From NCBI RefSeq assembly GCF_033115175.1, contig NC_084834.1, positions 90,380,462-90,444,461 on the forward strand: DNA of 64,000 nt, written 5' to 3'. The notes beneath the pieces were generated by a model, which saw nothing but the letters and a program-made list of their open reading frames with translations, was not told where the DNA came from and did no database searches. A program made the position numbers and the translations under genes. Of this stretch, positions 1 through 11,499 are shown in pieces (the first letter of the stretch is position 1; each line of letters begins with the position of its first letter). This DNA comes from Lepus europaeus. Taxonomy: Eukaryota > Chordata > Mammalia > Lagomorpha > Leporidae.

Positions 1-265
1 ATCTTCTGAGTAAAACTTAGATTTGCCACTTCAAAATCTCAAGTTTAATGGCGATTGAGAGATGCCATAATATAGGAAAGTAAAAGCAAATGGGCAGTGA
101 TCTTGGTCATCTGACATCTGAGCAAAGCAGCAGGGGGTCCGAGGAGTTCCCTGTAGAGCCCCAGCTACCTTTATGATGTGCACAGGATATCTAGGTGCCA
201 ACCATCAAACAAGCATACCCATCAAATTGTCCATCTATGACATTTTCATAAGAATGCAATTTTGT

Positions 266-608
266 GGGGATGGCATTGTGGTATAGTGGGTTAAGTCACC
301 ACCTGCAATGCCGACATCCCATACGGGCGCTGGTTTGTGTTCTGCCTGCTCTACTCCTGATCTAGCTCCCTGCTAATGGCCTGGAAAAAGCTGTGGAAGA
401 TGGCCCAAGTTCTTGGGCCCCTGCCACCCACTTGGGAGACCCAGATGAAGCTCATGGCTCCTGGTAGCCAGTTGGAGAGTAAACCAGAAAATAGATGATC
501 TCTTTTTCTCTTTCTCTCTCTGCCTTTGGTCTCTGTCTATCTCTCTCCTCTCCCTCTCTCTCTGTAACACTGCCTTTCAAATAAATAAATAAATCTTTAA
601 CAAAAAAA
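266..608 (+). mobile_element. CSINE
   Basis: Reference description for this family: lagomorph tRNA-derived SINE with a pol III A box (here TGTGGTATAGTGGGTTAA), a B box, a 'CTGGCTCCTGG' middle, a CT-rich tract and an AATAAATAAATAAATC tail. Copies are about 330-350 bp. Confidence 0.85.
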
Positions 609-612
609 ATTG

Positions 613-2150
613 TAATTTTTATTTGCAAAGGGCAAACTAAGGAACTTGGAGCCATGTCGAATATGGAGAAAGGGGGGTTAGTGACATTCCATTTATTATT
701 ATTATCATAAGAGAAAATGTACAAATTAAATGAACTTCTTTAGTCTTTCTCATAATTGTATATAAGTAAATTTTTATAAATTTCTTTCTGATGTTTTCTT
801 TCTATGTACCTGCAAGAGTTTCTCCCAACCTCTCACTGCATTCAATGAGTTTGAGAAAAGACTTGGCCTTTTATTGGGCAATTAAATCATTCATGAGTCT
901 GATATTGAAAACTAAGAGTGGCTATCAATTTCACAGTATTTATTAACCAGGAATCAGGCACAGGTCTGATTTAAAAAAATAAAGCTCTAAGCCAGTGAGC
1001 CAGTTATGAAAGCAAGCACAAGGTTAAGTCAATATGACCCAAGGCAAATAAGGCCCTGAGGAAAACTCAAGGAATCATTTTGCTTAGTCGGCGCCCAACA
1101 TCAGTTTCACTAAAGCAGGTAATTTTATGTCATGTCGGGTTCCTTTTCCTGTTGAGTTCCTTTTCCAGCTTTCTAATATGTTGGCATGCTGAAGACAGAG
1201 CCAGCTTCCCGGGTGTGCAAGTGGTGCAGCTGTATAGGGTCCTGAGGTCGGAACGATGCCGGGATTGCTCTAATGCTCTGCTTTCTTGAAATTCTTAGCA
1301 GCTTCTGATGCAGAGTTCCCATTTTCCCAGGGCCCAGCAGATTATGTAGCTGACCCTGGCTGAAGGCCCCTTCAGTACCAACAGCACTCATTCAGGGGAC
1401 GCTTTTGCAGACACCAGTGGCTCGAATGCCTACCCCTGCCCAGCCCCAGCCCCAGCCTCCAGCCCTGAGGTTGTTCATGCTGCTCTGAAAGGCACTCAGG
1501 GAGTGTTCATTCCTGTCCCTGTTCCTGATGCTTCCCTGCCTCCTCCATCTCCCACTTCCTCTTTCCCTCTTCCCCATCTTGCTCTCCCTTTTCCCATTTG
1601 TTCCACTTCTAGAAATGCCACCAGTTCTTCCTGCCTAATCCTGGCTCCCTTCCTCCAGTTCTAAAGTTTCTAGTCCCCAGTCTTTGCTAGCTCCCCTTCT
1701 CCCTTCATGTCCAACCTCCACCTAGCCCTACACCTCATTCAGGGTGAGGCCTCGGAGCAGGTGCCCCAGGAGCCACTGTGATCAGAAGCAAACAGACTCG
1801 ATTCCTCTGATTCTGCCAACTCCACATTCACAGACTGACCAAACCTTTGAGATGTCCCTTGACTTCTCTAACACACACTTCAAACTGTAAATCTTCACCC
1901 TCTTCATTCTTTTTTATTAAACCTAAGGAAAACCAGCCTTTTATTTAAAGATGGCTTATAGGGCAACTTATCTCTTTGAAATAATCTGAAAAGAAATTGA
2001 AAGGAAAGGAGATAGGGACCTTTCAAGCTCTTGGAGTCTTGGCCATTTGGGTAGATCAGACCGACACTGGATTTCGTTCCATCAGCACAGAGTCACTAAT
2101 GAGTTTACTCAAGTTTCACCTAACCCAGGCGGCTCCATCTTATCAGGGTC
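613..2150. other. No recognised gene
   Basis: AT-rich to 1075, then ordinary sequence with pyrimidine-rich stretches. I see no splice-bounded exon or clear repeat. Confidence 0.5.
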
Positions 2151-2174
2151 CTCATATGCTTTCATTTTTTCTTT

Positions 2175-2522
2175 TTCTTTTATAAAAGATTTATTTATTT
2201 ATTTATTTATTTATTTATTTGAAAGTCAGAGTTACACAGAGAGAGGATAGGCAGAGAGAGAGGTCTTCTATCCGCTGGTTCACTACCCAATTGGCCGCAA
2301 CAGCCAGAGCTGTACTGATCTGAAGCCAGGAGCCAGGAGCTTCCTCTGGGTCTCCCACATGGGTGCAGGGGCCCAAGGACTTGGGCCATCTTCTACTGCT
2401 TTCCCAGGCCATAGCAGAGAGCTGGATCAGAAGTGGAGCAGCTGGGACTAGAACCAGCATTCATATGGGATGCCGGTGCCTCAGGCCAGGGCATTAACCC
2501 ACTGCACCACAGCAGTGGCCCC
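2175..2522 (-). mobile_element. CSINE
   Basis: Poly-T/TTTATT start and '..GCAGTGGCCCC' head. Imperfect duplication TCCTCATATGCTT / TCCTCATATTCTT. Confidence 0.85.
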
Positions 2523-2929
2523 AAGGATCCTCATATTCTTCACACAGAGTGCTTTTCTATTTTTTCAGAACCTGGCTAAACAGGAGAAAGGTAAGGAGTG
2601 GAAATCTCCTCTGGCAAAGCTCAAACAAAAGCAAACACAACCTTTCTGGATGTGGTGCCAAAATAAATGGCAGCAGTGGCTGTTGATTTGCTATGGTCCC
2701 TGTTCACGCGGTGGCCTAGTGAAGAACTTTGTTCCATTTCAGCAAAGTCAAAACATATGATTTGGACTGAAACATGATTTGGGTTCACACCTTCAGTTCC
2801 AAAGATGAGTTTATCTAGGGTAGGTAATAAAAAAGAAATCACTAATCTTACTTTTGATGAGGGGGAAAAAGAAGGAAGAAGACACTCAATGTTACTTTCG
2901 TTCTTGATTTTTAAGGGACTGTAATTTTC

Positions 2930-2930
<1 letters not shown>

Positions 2931-2990
<60 letters not shown>

Positions 2991-3307
2991 ACAGGCAGAG
3001 TGGATAGTGAGAGAGAGAGACAGAGAGAAAGGTCTTCCTTTTTGCCGTTGGTTCACCCTCCAGTGGCTGCCACGGCCGGCGCAGTGCGCTGATCCGAAGC
3101 CAGGAGCCAGGTGCTTCTCCTGGTCTCCCATGTGGGTGCAGGGCCCAAGGACTTGGGCCATCCTCCACTGCACTCCCGGGCCACAGCAGAGAGCTGGCCT
3201 GGAAGAGGGGCAACCGGGATAGAATCCGGCGCCCCGACCGGGACTAGAATCCGGTGTGCCGGTGCCAGAAGGCAGAGGATTAGCCTGTTAAGCCACGGTG
3301 CCGGCCC
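2931..3307 (-). mobile_element. CSINE, young subtype with long poly-T
   Basis: Intact 16-bp duplication GGGACTGTAATTTTCT on both sides and a 40-base T-run. The 'GGCTAATCC' type head (reverse) and absence of AATAAA repeats mark a younger subfamily. Confidence 0.9.
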
Positions 3308-3589
3308 AAGGGACTGTAATTTTCTAAAAGCAGAGACATTGTGGTGCACAGAGAGACAGAATAGCTATTTTCTGGGGTCAAGTAATCAAATGTATGAGTA
3401 GCTTGATATATTTGAGAGGGTGACACACACTGGAAATCCCAAATTTTCAGTGGCGAGTTAACACAATGAAAGCTTGGTTCCTACTCATATAAAGGTAGCT
3501 TCCATGGTTATTCCAGGATGCAAGGTCATTCCCTCTTGTAGCTCGGCTGCCTCCTGGGACCTCAAAAGTGGACTGTGCAGAGAATGGAC

Positions 3590-4028
3590 AAGCTCGCCTA
3601 TTTCTCAACAACTGTCAACCCAACCTAAATGTCCATTGGTGATGAGTGGGTAAGCAAAACATGCACTGGAATACTATGCATCCTTAAAAAGGAAAGAAAT
3701 TCTAATGCAGGCTACAATCTGGACATGCCTTGTAGACATTATCCCAGCTTTCTTTGTGAAAGAAACCAGACATAAAAAGACCATATGATTACACTTCTAA
3801 GAAGTCTCTGAAATGGCCAAATTCTTGGTGACAGACAGAAGGGAAGTTGTTAGGCTCCAGGGAAGGAGAAAAGGGGAAGTTGTTTTTTCAATGAGCACAC
3901 AGTTTCAGTGTGGGATGACAAAATTCTGGAGAGTGGCAAATGTTGCACAACAATGTGAATGGACTCAATGTCCCTGAACTGTACACTTAAAAATGGTCAA
4001 AGGGCAAGTGTTATGTTATATATCTTTT
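3590..4028 (+). mobile_element. Ancient L1 (L1M-type) 3' fragment
   Basis: Text such as 'AAATGTCCATTGGTGATGAG', 'GGAATACTATGCATCCTTAA' and 'CTGAACTGTACACTTAAAAA' is typical of the end of L1 ORF2 and its 3' UTR. It is heavily mutated. Confidence 0.65.
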
Positions 4029-4337
4029 TTTTTTCTTTAATTTATTTGACAGGTAGAGTTAGAGAGAGAGAGAGAAAAGTCTTCCTTCCATTGGTTCACT
4101 CCCCAGATGGCTGCTACGGCCAGCACTGCGCCGATCCAAAGCCAGGAGCCAGGGGCTTCTTCCTGGTCTCCTATGCAGGTGCAGGGCCCAAGCACTTGGG
4201 CCATCCTCCACTGCCCTCCTGGGCCACAGCAGAGAGCTGAACTGGAAGAAGAGCAACCAAGACTAGAACCCGGGCACCCATATGGGATGCTGGCGCCGCA
4301 GGCAGAGGATTAACCAAGTGAGCCACGGCGCCGGCCC
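4029..4337 (-). mobile_element. CSINE
   Basis: Duplication ATGTTATATATCTTTT lies on both sides. Head '..GGCGCCGGCCCC'. Confidence 0.88.
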
Positions 4338-4609
4338 CGATGTTATATATCTTTTACCACAGAATTTTAACAGAACAAACAAAAACCCTCTCAACCCAGA
4401 AATAACTGAGAGTGTCTGGGAATCAACAGTACCCTTGGGGCATGGGCTTCCTGCTAATAACTCCACACTGAGGCCCAGCAGCACAGGCCTGTGGTAGACA
4501 GCAGGCCTTTATTGCCCCAGCTGGGCAGGCCGAGGAGAATGCCCTGAGCGGGGATCCTTGTGTGCCATTCAAATCAAACCTATCATGGATCTGTAGTTGC
4601 TTTAATATT

Positions 4610-5245
4610 AAGATTGTATCCTCATTTTTTCAAATATTTTATCCATACAGCTAGCATTTATTGAACTCTTATCATAACCAGGTAGTGTGATACATGCCCT
4701 GTGCATATTATTTAACCACATTAAAGCCTTTATATGGTAGATATTCTCATTCTCCCTATTTTTTTTTTTTTTTTTTTGACAGGCAGAGTGGACAGTGAGA
4801 GAGAGACAGAGAGAAAGGTCTTCCTTTTGCCGTTGGTTCACCCTCCAATGGCCGCCGCGGTAGGCGCGCTGTGGCCGGCGCACCACGCTGATCCGATGGC
4901 AGGAGCCAGGTGCTTCTCCTGGTCTCCCATGTGGGTGCAGGGCCCAAGGACTTGGGCCATCCTCCACTGCACTCCCTGGCCACAGCAGAGAGCTGGCCTG
5001 GAAGAGGGGCAACCGGGACAGAATCCAGTGCCCCTACCGGGACTAGAACCCGGTGTGCCGGCACCGCAAGGTGGAGGATTAGCCTAGTGAGCCGCGGCGC
5101 CGGCCCCTATTTTAACATAAAGGACCTGAGACAAAGAGATATTACATAGTTAGGCCAAGAGATGAGCTACTGAATGGCACAACCAGGAATGACCAATTGT
5201 CTGATCCTGGAGCCCAATTATTTAACCACTATCCCGTACTGCTTT
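4610..5245 (+). repeat. MIR element split by a CSINE
   Basis: The left half (4640-4757, 'AGCATTTATTGAACTCTTAT') and right half (5107-5245, 'GGACCTGAGACAAAGAGATA') join across the CSINE, which carries the duplication CCTATTTT. Confidence 0.65.
4758..5106 (-). mobile_element. CSINE, young subtype
   Basis: Sits in a MIR; duplication CCTATTTT. Head '..GCGCCGGCCCC'. It has an extra GCGCGCTGTGGCCGGCGC repeat in its middle. Confidence 0.88.
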
Positions 5246-5930
5246 CTGGGAAGTTGTAGTATATTGTGACTAAGTCATAACACATGAGACCAAGACAGTG
5301 GTCCAGCTGTGTTTAGTGCTGGTTTACATGAAAGAAAAGGTTTATTTCTCTCATTTAGTCTAAGCTATCAGGTGGCCCAGAAGAGGCCATCCCTGCCCTA
5401 TAAGGTCTCTTAGGGACCCAGACTCCTTCTCCTTTCTTATTCTATCTTCTCATAGGGTGTATCCCTTATCTGTCATCACATCCTTGTTCTAGCACAAAGG
5501 AAGTTGGAAGAGGAAGTAGAGGATGAGCAGTTCCCTTCTAAGTTTGTGAGCTGAAAGTTGCACACATCATTTCCACTTACACAGCTCAGTCATACTTAGC
5601 AACAGAGTCACACAGAGCTACAAGAGACCTGGGAGTGTAGAGTCTATCCTGGCAGCCAGGTACACACGTGAACTCAGGAGAGACTCGTATCGGCAATGTC
5701 TGCCATGTGTGGCATCATGTAAGGATCATATGCTTCATCATCAGACCACAGGCAGCAGCAAGACTCCAGAAACGGAGAGTCATTAACAACAATTTGTAGA
5801 GAAGGCAACTTGGAAAGCCTCAGTCATAGCGATAAGTAAAACTTGGTAATTCAAGTAAAACTTGAATGCTGATTTTGGATTCCTGAAAACCCTGGGTCAA
5901 ATTTGATTCCTTCGTTTACTACTGTGGCAG
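5246..5930. other. No recognised feature
   Basis: Plain sequence between a MIR and an L2; no ORF of note. Confidence 0.5.
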
Positions 5931-6059
5931 CTTGAGAGATTTACTTAATTCCTCTCATCCTTGATTTCAACTGACAGACAAAATACTTCCTTTCAGAATT
6001 ATTTTGCCATTCAAAATTAGATAACGTATGTGGTGTCTAAGAAATATGTTCAGTGTGAC

Positions 6060-6439
6060 ATTTCCAAACCCTGCACTTCTCACACTCCTCCCTATCACAG
6101 TAGATGGCAACTCTGTCTTTCGTTGACTAAAATCCTTGGAGCTGTCATTGAATGTCATTCTCCGTTGTCAAATCTTAAATCACCAGTTGGGGCTGGTGCT
6201 GTGGTGTAGTGGGTAAAACCTGCAGTGCCGACATCCCATATGGGCACTGGTTCAATTCCGGGATGCTCCACTTCCAATCTAGCTCTCTTCTATGGCCAGG
6301 GAATGCAGTAGAAGATGGCCCAAGTCCTTGGGCCCCTATGCCTACATGGGAGAACCAGAGAAAGCTCCTGGCTCCTGGCTTCAGATCAGCGCAGCTCCGG
6401 CCATTGTGGCCAATTGGGGAGTGAACCAGTGGATGGAAG

Positions 6440-6477
<38 letters not shown>

Positions 6478-6860
6478 TTCCCTCTCTCTCTGTGTAACTC
6501 TGACTTTCAAATAAATAAGTAATCTTTTAAAAAAATCACCAGCAGATCATGTCCACTTTCTTTCTCCAAACTGTGACCACAATTCAACGACCACTGCCTG
6601 TCCTGCTGCCACCCTGGCCCAAGTCATCATTTGCTTTGCCTGGATTATTGCAATAATCTTTTAAATGTTCTCCCTGGGCCTAATACAGTATTCTACAATA
6701 GCCAGAGCCTTTTTTTTTTTAACATGTTCAACTTATGTTCAGGGCCCTCCTTCATTAGAATTAAACCCTTCGCGACCTGGCCCATGTTAACTCTCCATCT
6801 CATTGTTTATTCATCCTACCCTTGTAGAATTCCAAGGACATTTCGAAATTATATGTTTTA
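6060..6860 (+). repeat. Ancient L2 fragment, split by a CSINE
   Basis: 'CCTGGATTATTGCAATAATC', 'TTAAATGTTCTCCCTGGGCC', 'ACAATAGCCAGAGC' and 'GAATTAAACCCTTCGCGACC' follow the order of the L2 LINE 3' coding region. Confidence 0.6.
6190..6533 (+). mobile_element. CSINE in an L2
   Basis: Duplication AAATCACCAG lies on both sides. (CT)n tract at 6441-6473. Confidence 0.87.
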
Positions 6861-6984
6861 GGGAAGCAGCCTGTGCAGCAGTTCTGAGCTCTATCATTGT
6901 TACTCTCTAGGCAAAGCAAGACTGAATTCAGACCAGGAAGAGAAGGCTGGAACAGAAATATTAAACATTTCACACTCTTTGCAG

Positions 6985-7262
6985 AGTTGTTTTTTGTTTT
7001 TGTTTTTCCTGAGAGAGAACACTTGATGCTGATTTACTTCCAAAATGCCTGCACAGCCAGACACCAAAGCCAGAGCCAGCTACTCAATCTAGGTCTCCCA
7101 TGTGGGTGACAGGAACCCAACTAATTACCTATCACAGCTGCTCCTCAGGGTCCACATAAGTAGGAGGCTGGAATCAGGAGCCTGAACTGGGACTAAAATC
7201 CAGCTACTCTGATGTAGAATGCAGGCAACCTAACTACCATCTTAACCCCCAGGCTAGGCCAA
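6985..7262 (-). mobile_element. Old CSINE relic
   Basis: 'GGTCTCCCATGTGGGTGACA' and 'AGGAGCCTGAACTGGGACTA' remain. Ends '..CCAGGCTAGGCC'. Heavily diverged. Confidence 0.55.
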
Positions 7263-7309
7263 ACACATGCCTTTCAAGAGATTATTTTGAAAAGACATTA
7301 AAGAGGAAG

Positions 7310-7815
7310 TTTTTGAACTTGAATGCCTATCACTAGTGGATGGATAAGAAAAATGTGGTATATACTCTTATACAACAGAAAGTTATTCTGCTTTTAAAAA
7401 GGAGATCCTGCCACTTGCCACTAAATGGATGGACCTGGAGGATATTTCACTAAGTGAAATAAGACAGATGTAGATAAATATTGCATGACCTCAATTATAT
7501 CTGAAATGTAAAAAAAAGTAGAGCTCAAACACAGAGATAGAGAATGAAACAGTGGTTTCCATTCCTGGGGGAAGAAATGGGGAGAAAGGTCAGATACACA
7601 GGATGAACAAGAATACAGATCTAACTTGCAACATGATGAATACACTTGGAAAAACTGTGTTGTATTAGGGAATTTTGTTACCTAATTTTTAGCTGCTCCT
7701 GTCATGAAAAAAGTTAACCATGTGTTGATAGATATGCTAATCTGCTCCACTATACTGTTTGGCTATATGTATCCCATAATATCATATTGTAAACCTCATA
7801 CCTACAACAAATGCT
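7310..7815 (+). mobile_element. Ancient L1 (L1M-type) 3' fragment
   Basis: 'CCACTAAATGGATGGACCTG', 'TCACTAAGTGAAATAAGACA' and 'GTAAACCTCATACCTACAAC' match the L1 ORF2 C-terminus and 3' UTR. Confidence 0.7.
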
Positions 7816-7894
7816 TTATAAAAAAAAAAAGTAGCATTGTATTTTGTAAAACATTGCTTCTTAGCAAAAGAAGCATTTTAAATAAGGTGTAATT

Positions 7895-8162
7895 TGGGTC
7901 CCAGCTCCAATGCTATGCCCTTAAGGTGGCCTCCCATTACCACTCCATCCAGATTAGCCTCCTCACTCTGTCACCCTGTCGTATTTCTTTCCTAGCACAG
8001 CTCACTATCTGAAATGTCTTTACTAATTTGTATAGTGGTTCTCCTGCTTCTCTGAGATACAAACTCCAAAAGATGAAACACTTTCCTAATCTTATTTGAT
8101 ACTCTCTCCAGAATGCCCGATACTGTGCCTGTCATTTGTTTGGTGAGAAGTATTCCTTAAAT
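7895..8162 (+). repeat. L2 3'-end fragment
   Basis: 'CTAGCACAGCTCACTATCTG', 'GAGATACAAACTCCAAAAGA' and 'GATACTGTGCCTGTCATTTG' match the order of the L2 3' end. Confidence 0.55.
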
Positions 8163-8485
8163 AGGGGCAGGGATTGTGGTACAGCAGTTTAAGCTATTGC
8201 TTGGGATGCCTATGTCTCATATCAGAGTGCCTCGTTTGAGTCCTAGCTACTTCATTTCTGATCCAGCTTCCTGCTAATGTGCACAGTGGGAGGCAGCAAG
8301 TAATAGCTCAAGTTCTTGGGATTCTGCTATCTACATGGGAGGCCTGGATTGAGTTCCTGGCTGTTTGCTTTGGCTTGGCCCAGCCCTAGCATGTGAGCAG
8401 TGAACCAGAGGATACAAGATCTTTCTCTCTCTGTCACTCTACCTTTCACAATAAATACAAATAACTAAGTAAAACATTAAAAAAT
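8163..8485 (+). mobile_element. Old CSINE
   Basis: 'GGCAGGGATTGTGGTACAGC' head and 'TGGCTTGGCCCAGCCCTAGC' middle typical of an older subfamily. Confidence 0.65.
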
Positions 8486-8929
8486 TCTTCAATAAATACT
8501 GAAGATAGTTGTGTGAAGAATATTCACTAGTCACACTGATCACTGTAAGCGGTAAATCCTCAGATTCCAGTGATTTATATAATAGAATGCTATTCATATG
8601 AAATTAAAAATCAACAGTGTTCAAACATTATAATGTAATTACTGTAATATGCATAAACAATTATTTATGTAAATAAATAAATATTATCTTTGAAGAACAT
8701 ACATCCTAAGAAGATAAATATAGAATCCTAAGGCTAAGCCTTAGAATATATTGGGAAATCTTTGCTTCCCATGACTTTCCATTGAAAAGAACTATCTTTA
8801 GAAATTTGTGTTTTTTGCTGGTGTTGGTTTCATTTTCCCTGGGGCAGAGGTAGAGAGAGTGCAGGCCTGGGGCTCAGTCCCCATCTAGAGCCCCTGTGGG
8901 ACTTTTCTAAACAAGAGCTGGCTTTGCCA

Positions 8930-9060
8930 TACAATGGGAATAAAAACAGCGACCTCTAGGGCTGTGGTGAGGACGAAATGAATCAACAGACAGGAAGTGC
9001 CTATCACAAGGCAGCCCCTTCCACTGCATTTTTCAGTAGCAAACTTTTCATTATCATGAA
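8930..9060 (-). repeat. MIR fragment
   Basis: 'ATACAATGGGAATAAAAACA' and 'AGGGCTGTGGTGAGGACGAA' resemble the MIR core. Confidence 0.45.
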
Positions 9061-9479
9061 TTTGCCTGTCTTTGGCTGATGAGAGATGTATTAAATACGG
9101 TAGAAATATTGACGTTGATCATGTGTGAGGAGCTCCAAAAAGTTGATGGAAAATCTCAGATTCTTTAACTCCACTTTTCCACAGACATTTTGAAATCTTC
9201 TTGTATTTCTGATGCTTGCTATCTTCAGGGCACTGCTTTTTGTAACTTACAACTTTCTGGAAACTTCTCTTCTACTTGGCTACCTGTTCTTATCCACTCA
9301 GGATGTAAGCACCATTCTCCTGTATCCATACTTGTCTTGTCTCCCAACCCTGGAAGATCCATAAATACTCTGTTAAGTTGTAGGTAGAGAGGTTCTTGTA
9401 TATACAGACAGACAAAAGGGACCACAGCCAAATACAGTCAGTCTTGCCAGTCATTTAAGGAAATGGCAAACCTGGATTC

Positions 9480-10245
9480 TAAAATTCATCCATAAAAGTC
9501 CAGCAACCCAGGGCCGGCACTATGGCGCATTATGTTAATACTCTGCCTGCTGCACCAGCATCGCATGTGGGTGCTGGTTCTAGTTCCGGCTGCTCCTCTT
9601 CCCCATCCAGCTCTCTGCTATGGCCTGGGAGGGCAGTAGAGGATGGCCCAGGTCCTTGGGCCCCTGCACCCCTGTGGGGGACCTAGAGGAAGCTCCCGGC
9701 TCCTGGCTTCCGATCGGTGCAGCTCCGGCCCATTGCAGCCATTTGGGGAGTGAACCAGTGGACGGAAGACCTTTCTGTATCTCCCTCTCACTGTCTGTAA
9801 CTGTCTGTAACTCTACCTCTCAAATAAATAAATAAATAAAAATATATAAAAAAAAAAAAAAGTCCAGCAACCCAAGACAACAACTAAACCAGTCAAAATT
9901 GGCAAAGACACTCATAGGCCACATAGAAAAGGAAACCAATATAGCCAATAAAAAAGTTTGTTCTTTGTAGTAATCAGCAAAATAGTCATGAAAACAAGGA
10001 GATACAGTTTTATGCCCACTAGATTGCCATGGGTTAAAAGAGTCTGATAATACTAGTGTTGATGAGGATGAGAAGTTAACAGAAACTCAGGCATTCCAGT
10101 AATCCATTCGAAAATGTAACTAGAGAAGCTCTGGCATATGGCACAAGGAAACCCACCCAGAGATACTCGTTACAGATTGTTCAGAAAATTGGAAGCAACC
10201 CAAATACTCATCTCTTGTGGGTGAAATAAAGAAAGTGTGGTATGG
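9480..10245 (+). mobile_element. Ancient L1 fragment split by a CSINE
   Basis: Old L1-like sequence with 'TTGGAAGCAACCCAAATACT' near 10191. It is interrupted by the CSINE at 9513-9860, whose duplication is AAAGTCCAGCAACCCA. Confidence 0.5.
9513..9860 (+). mobile_element. CSINE in an old L1
   Basis: Duplication AAAGTCCAGCAACCCA lies on both sides. A-rich tail at 9822-9861. Confidence 0.88.
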
Positions 10246-10599
10246 GATGCAAGACTGTGTGAGCTTAATGAAGTAGGTCTATTTGTACTTATAGCAGCAA
10301 CACTGCTACAGCCACAGCTGAGAGAGCTTCACCTTGAACTCTCCACCCTCCCCCAGCTGCGGCCTTCATTCCAACCCCTCTTCGCCCCCCCCCCCCCAAG
10401 CGCTGCTATGTTTCCTGGGGCCCTGGCCAGCAGGCTCAGATGGGTTGATTTTAGTATTTTAGCCAATTTCTTTTTTCTGAGCCCAAAATATTTCCTTTGG
10501 GCTGGCAGCCACCCAACTTAACTAACCCAACAGGCTGGGAGGAGTGGGGGCGGGGCACCAGGATATAGAACGCAAGTATGATTGGAAGGAGACAAGGCC

Positions 10600-11066
10600 A
10601 ATCAGGGCAGATGGACCGACCCCCGGGTCGACTTTCCCGGGGATGGCACCCGACAAGTTCTCCTTGTCCTCCTGGGAGCTGCTGGCCATGAGGCTGCCTG
10701 CCTCGCCCATCCTCCAGCCCTGCGGTGCTTGCCAACTGATGAGGCTGCGCACCATGGGACCGTGGCCCAGCAGCCTCGCCGGCAAGGACCAGAAGTGCCT
10801 CATGGCAAACGACTCATTTCGGGTGACCTGGCCGATTGCCTGGATGGCCTGTTCCAATGTCTGCTCTGCCACCCGGGGGTCCAGAGGGCTGGGCGAATCC
10901 ATGCAGAGCCCTGCATCAGAAGATTCACGAGTCAGATGACGAGGAAGACTTAGATGCCCGCCGCGACTGGGACAGGCGTGGAGCCAGCTGCTGAAGAGCA
11001 GGCCTCCTGCCTGACCCCGCTCTGGCCACGCTGTGCATGGTCTGGGTGAGGGTGGCTGATGGAACA
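10600..11066 (-). pseudogene. CDC25B: CDC25B processed-pseudogene fragment
   Basis: On the minus strand two frames together give a conceptual match to the N-terminal regulatory region of the CDC25B cell-cycle phosphatase. One reads TLTQTMHSVARAG...SQSRRASKSSSSSDS, ending in a TGA. After a frameshift the other reads ESSDAGLCMDSPSPLDP, then AEQTLEQAIQA, AMRHFWSLPARLLGHGP and SSSQEDKEN. The hallmark SSDAGLCMDSPSP motif is diagnostic of the CDC25 family, and the LLGHSP-like and DKEN blocks point to the B paralogue. Homology is intron-less across these blocks, frameshifted and fades after DKEN near 10,640, with weak nucleotide similarity to about 10,600. The catalytic domain is absent. This is a dead fragment, not a gene. 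Confidence 0.8.
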
Positions 11067-11254
11067 AGGACTTAAACCTCAGTCATTTTACATCTCCTGT
11101 TACCCCTGCCTTCTTTCAAGAGATCAGTGCCAGCTCACACCCTGCATTCTTCCCCAGGTTTGGAAGCAGGCAAGCCAAACCTGAAGAACCAACCAATATG
11201 GAGGAGCTCATCACTGCCTACTGCCCCACCCCCAGCCCCAGCCCCAGCCCACCT

Positions 11255-11266
11255 AGGATATAAAAG
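11255..11266 (+). promoter_or_regulatory. TATA box candidate
   Basis: 'GATATAAAAGGC' lies about 65 bases downstream of an ACCAATATGG (CCAAT-like) motif. It is followed 140-170 bases later by 'TAACATTTTCGTGCCCCGTG', which resembles a U5/primer-binding-site junction of a retroviral LTR. It may be an old LTR promoter or a host promoter attached to the CpG-rich block. Confidence 0.35.
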
Positions 11267-11499
11267 GCCCAGCGCGCTGGGGTGGAGGCCTCTGCTACAT
11301 GTTCAGTCTGGGAGGGTGATGGCAGCTGGTTGACCTCAGCGGATTTATTTTCTCTGAAGAAATTCGGTCTGGCTGTGAGTTCGTGCTCTGTCTCCTCTCT
11401 GTGCTGCGCCTCTTTTCCTAACATTTTCGTGCCCCGTGTGAAGAGTGAACTCAGGACCTTCAGACTAAGAAGTGGCTGCGGGCCCTGAAGCCGCAGGCG

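Noticed and set aside
10522-11067. 181-codon minus-strand frame as a gene
   Set aside because: It is the frameshifted CDC25B pseudogene; its start and end are unrelated sequence.
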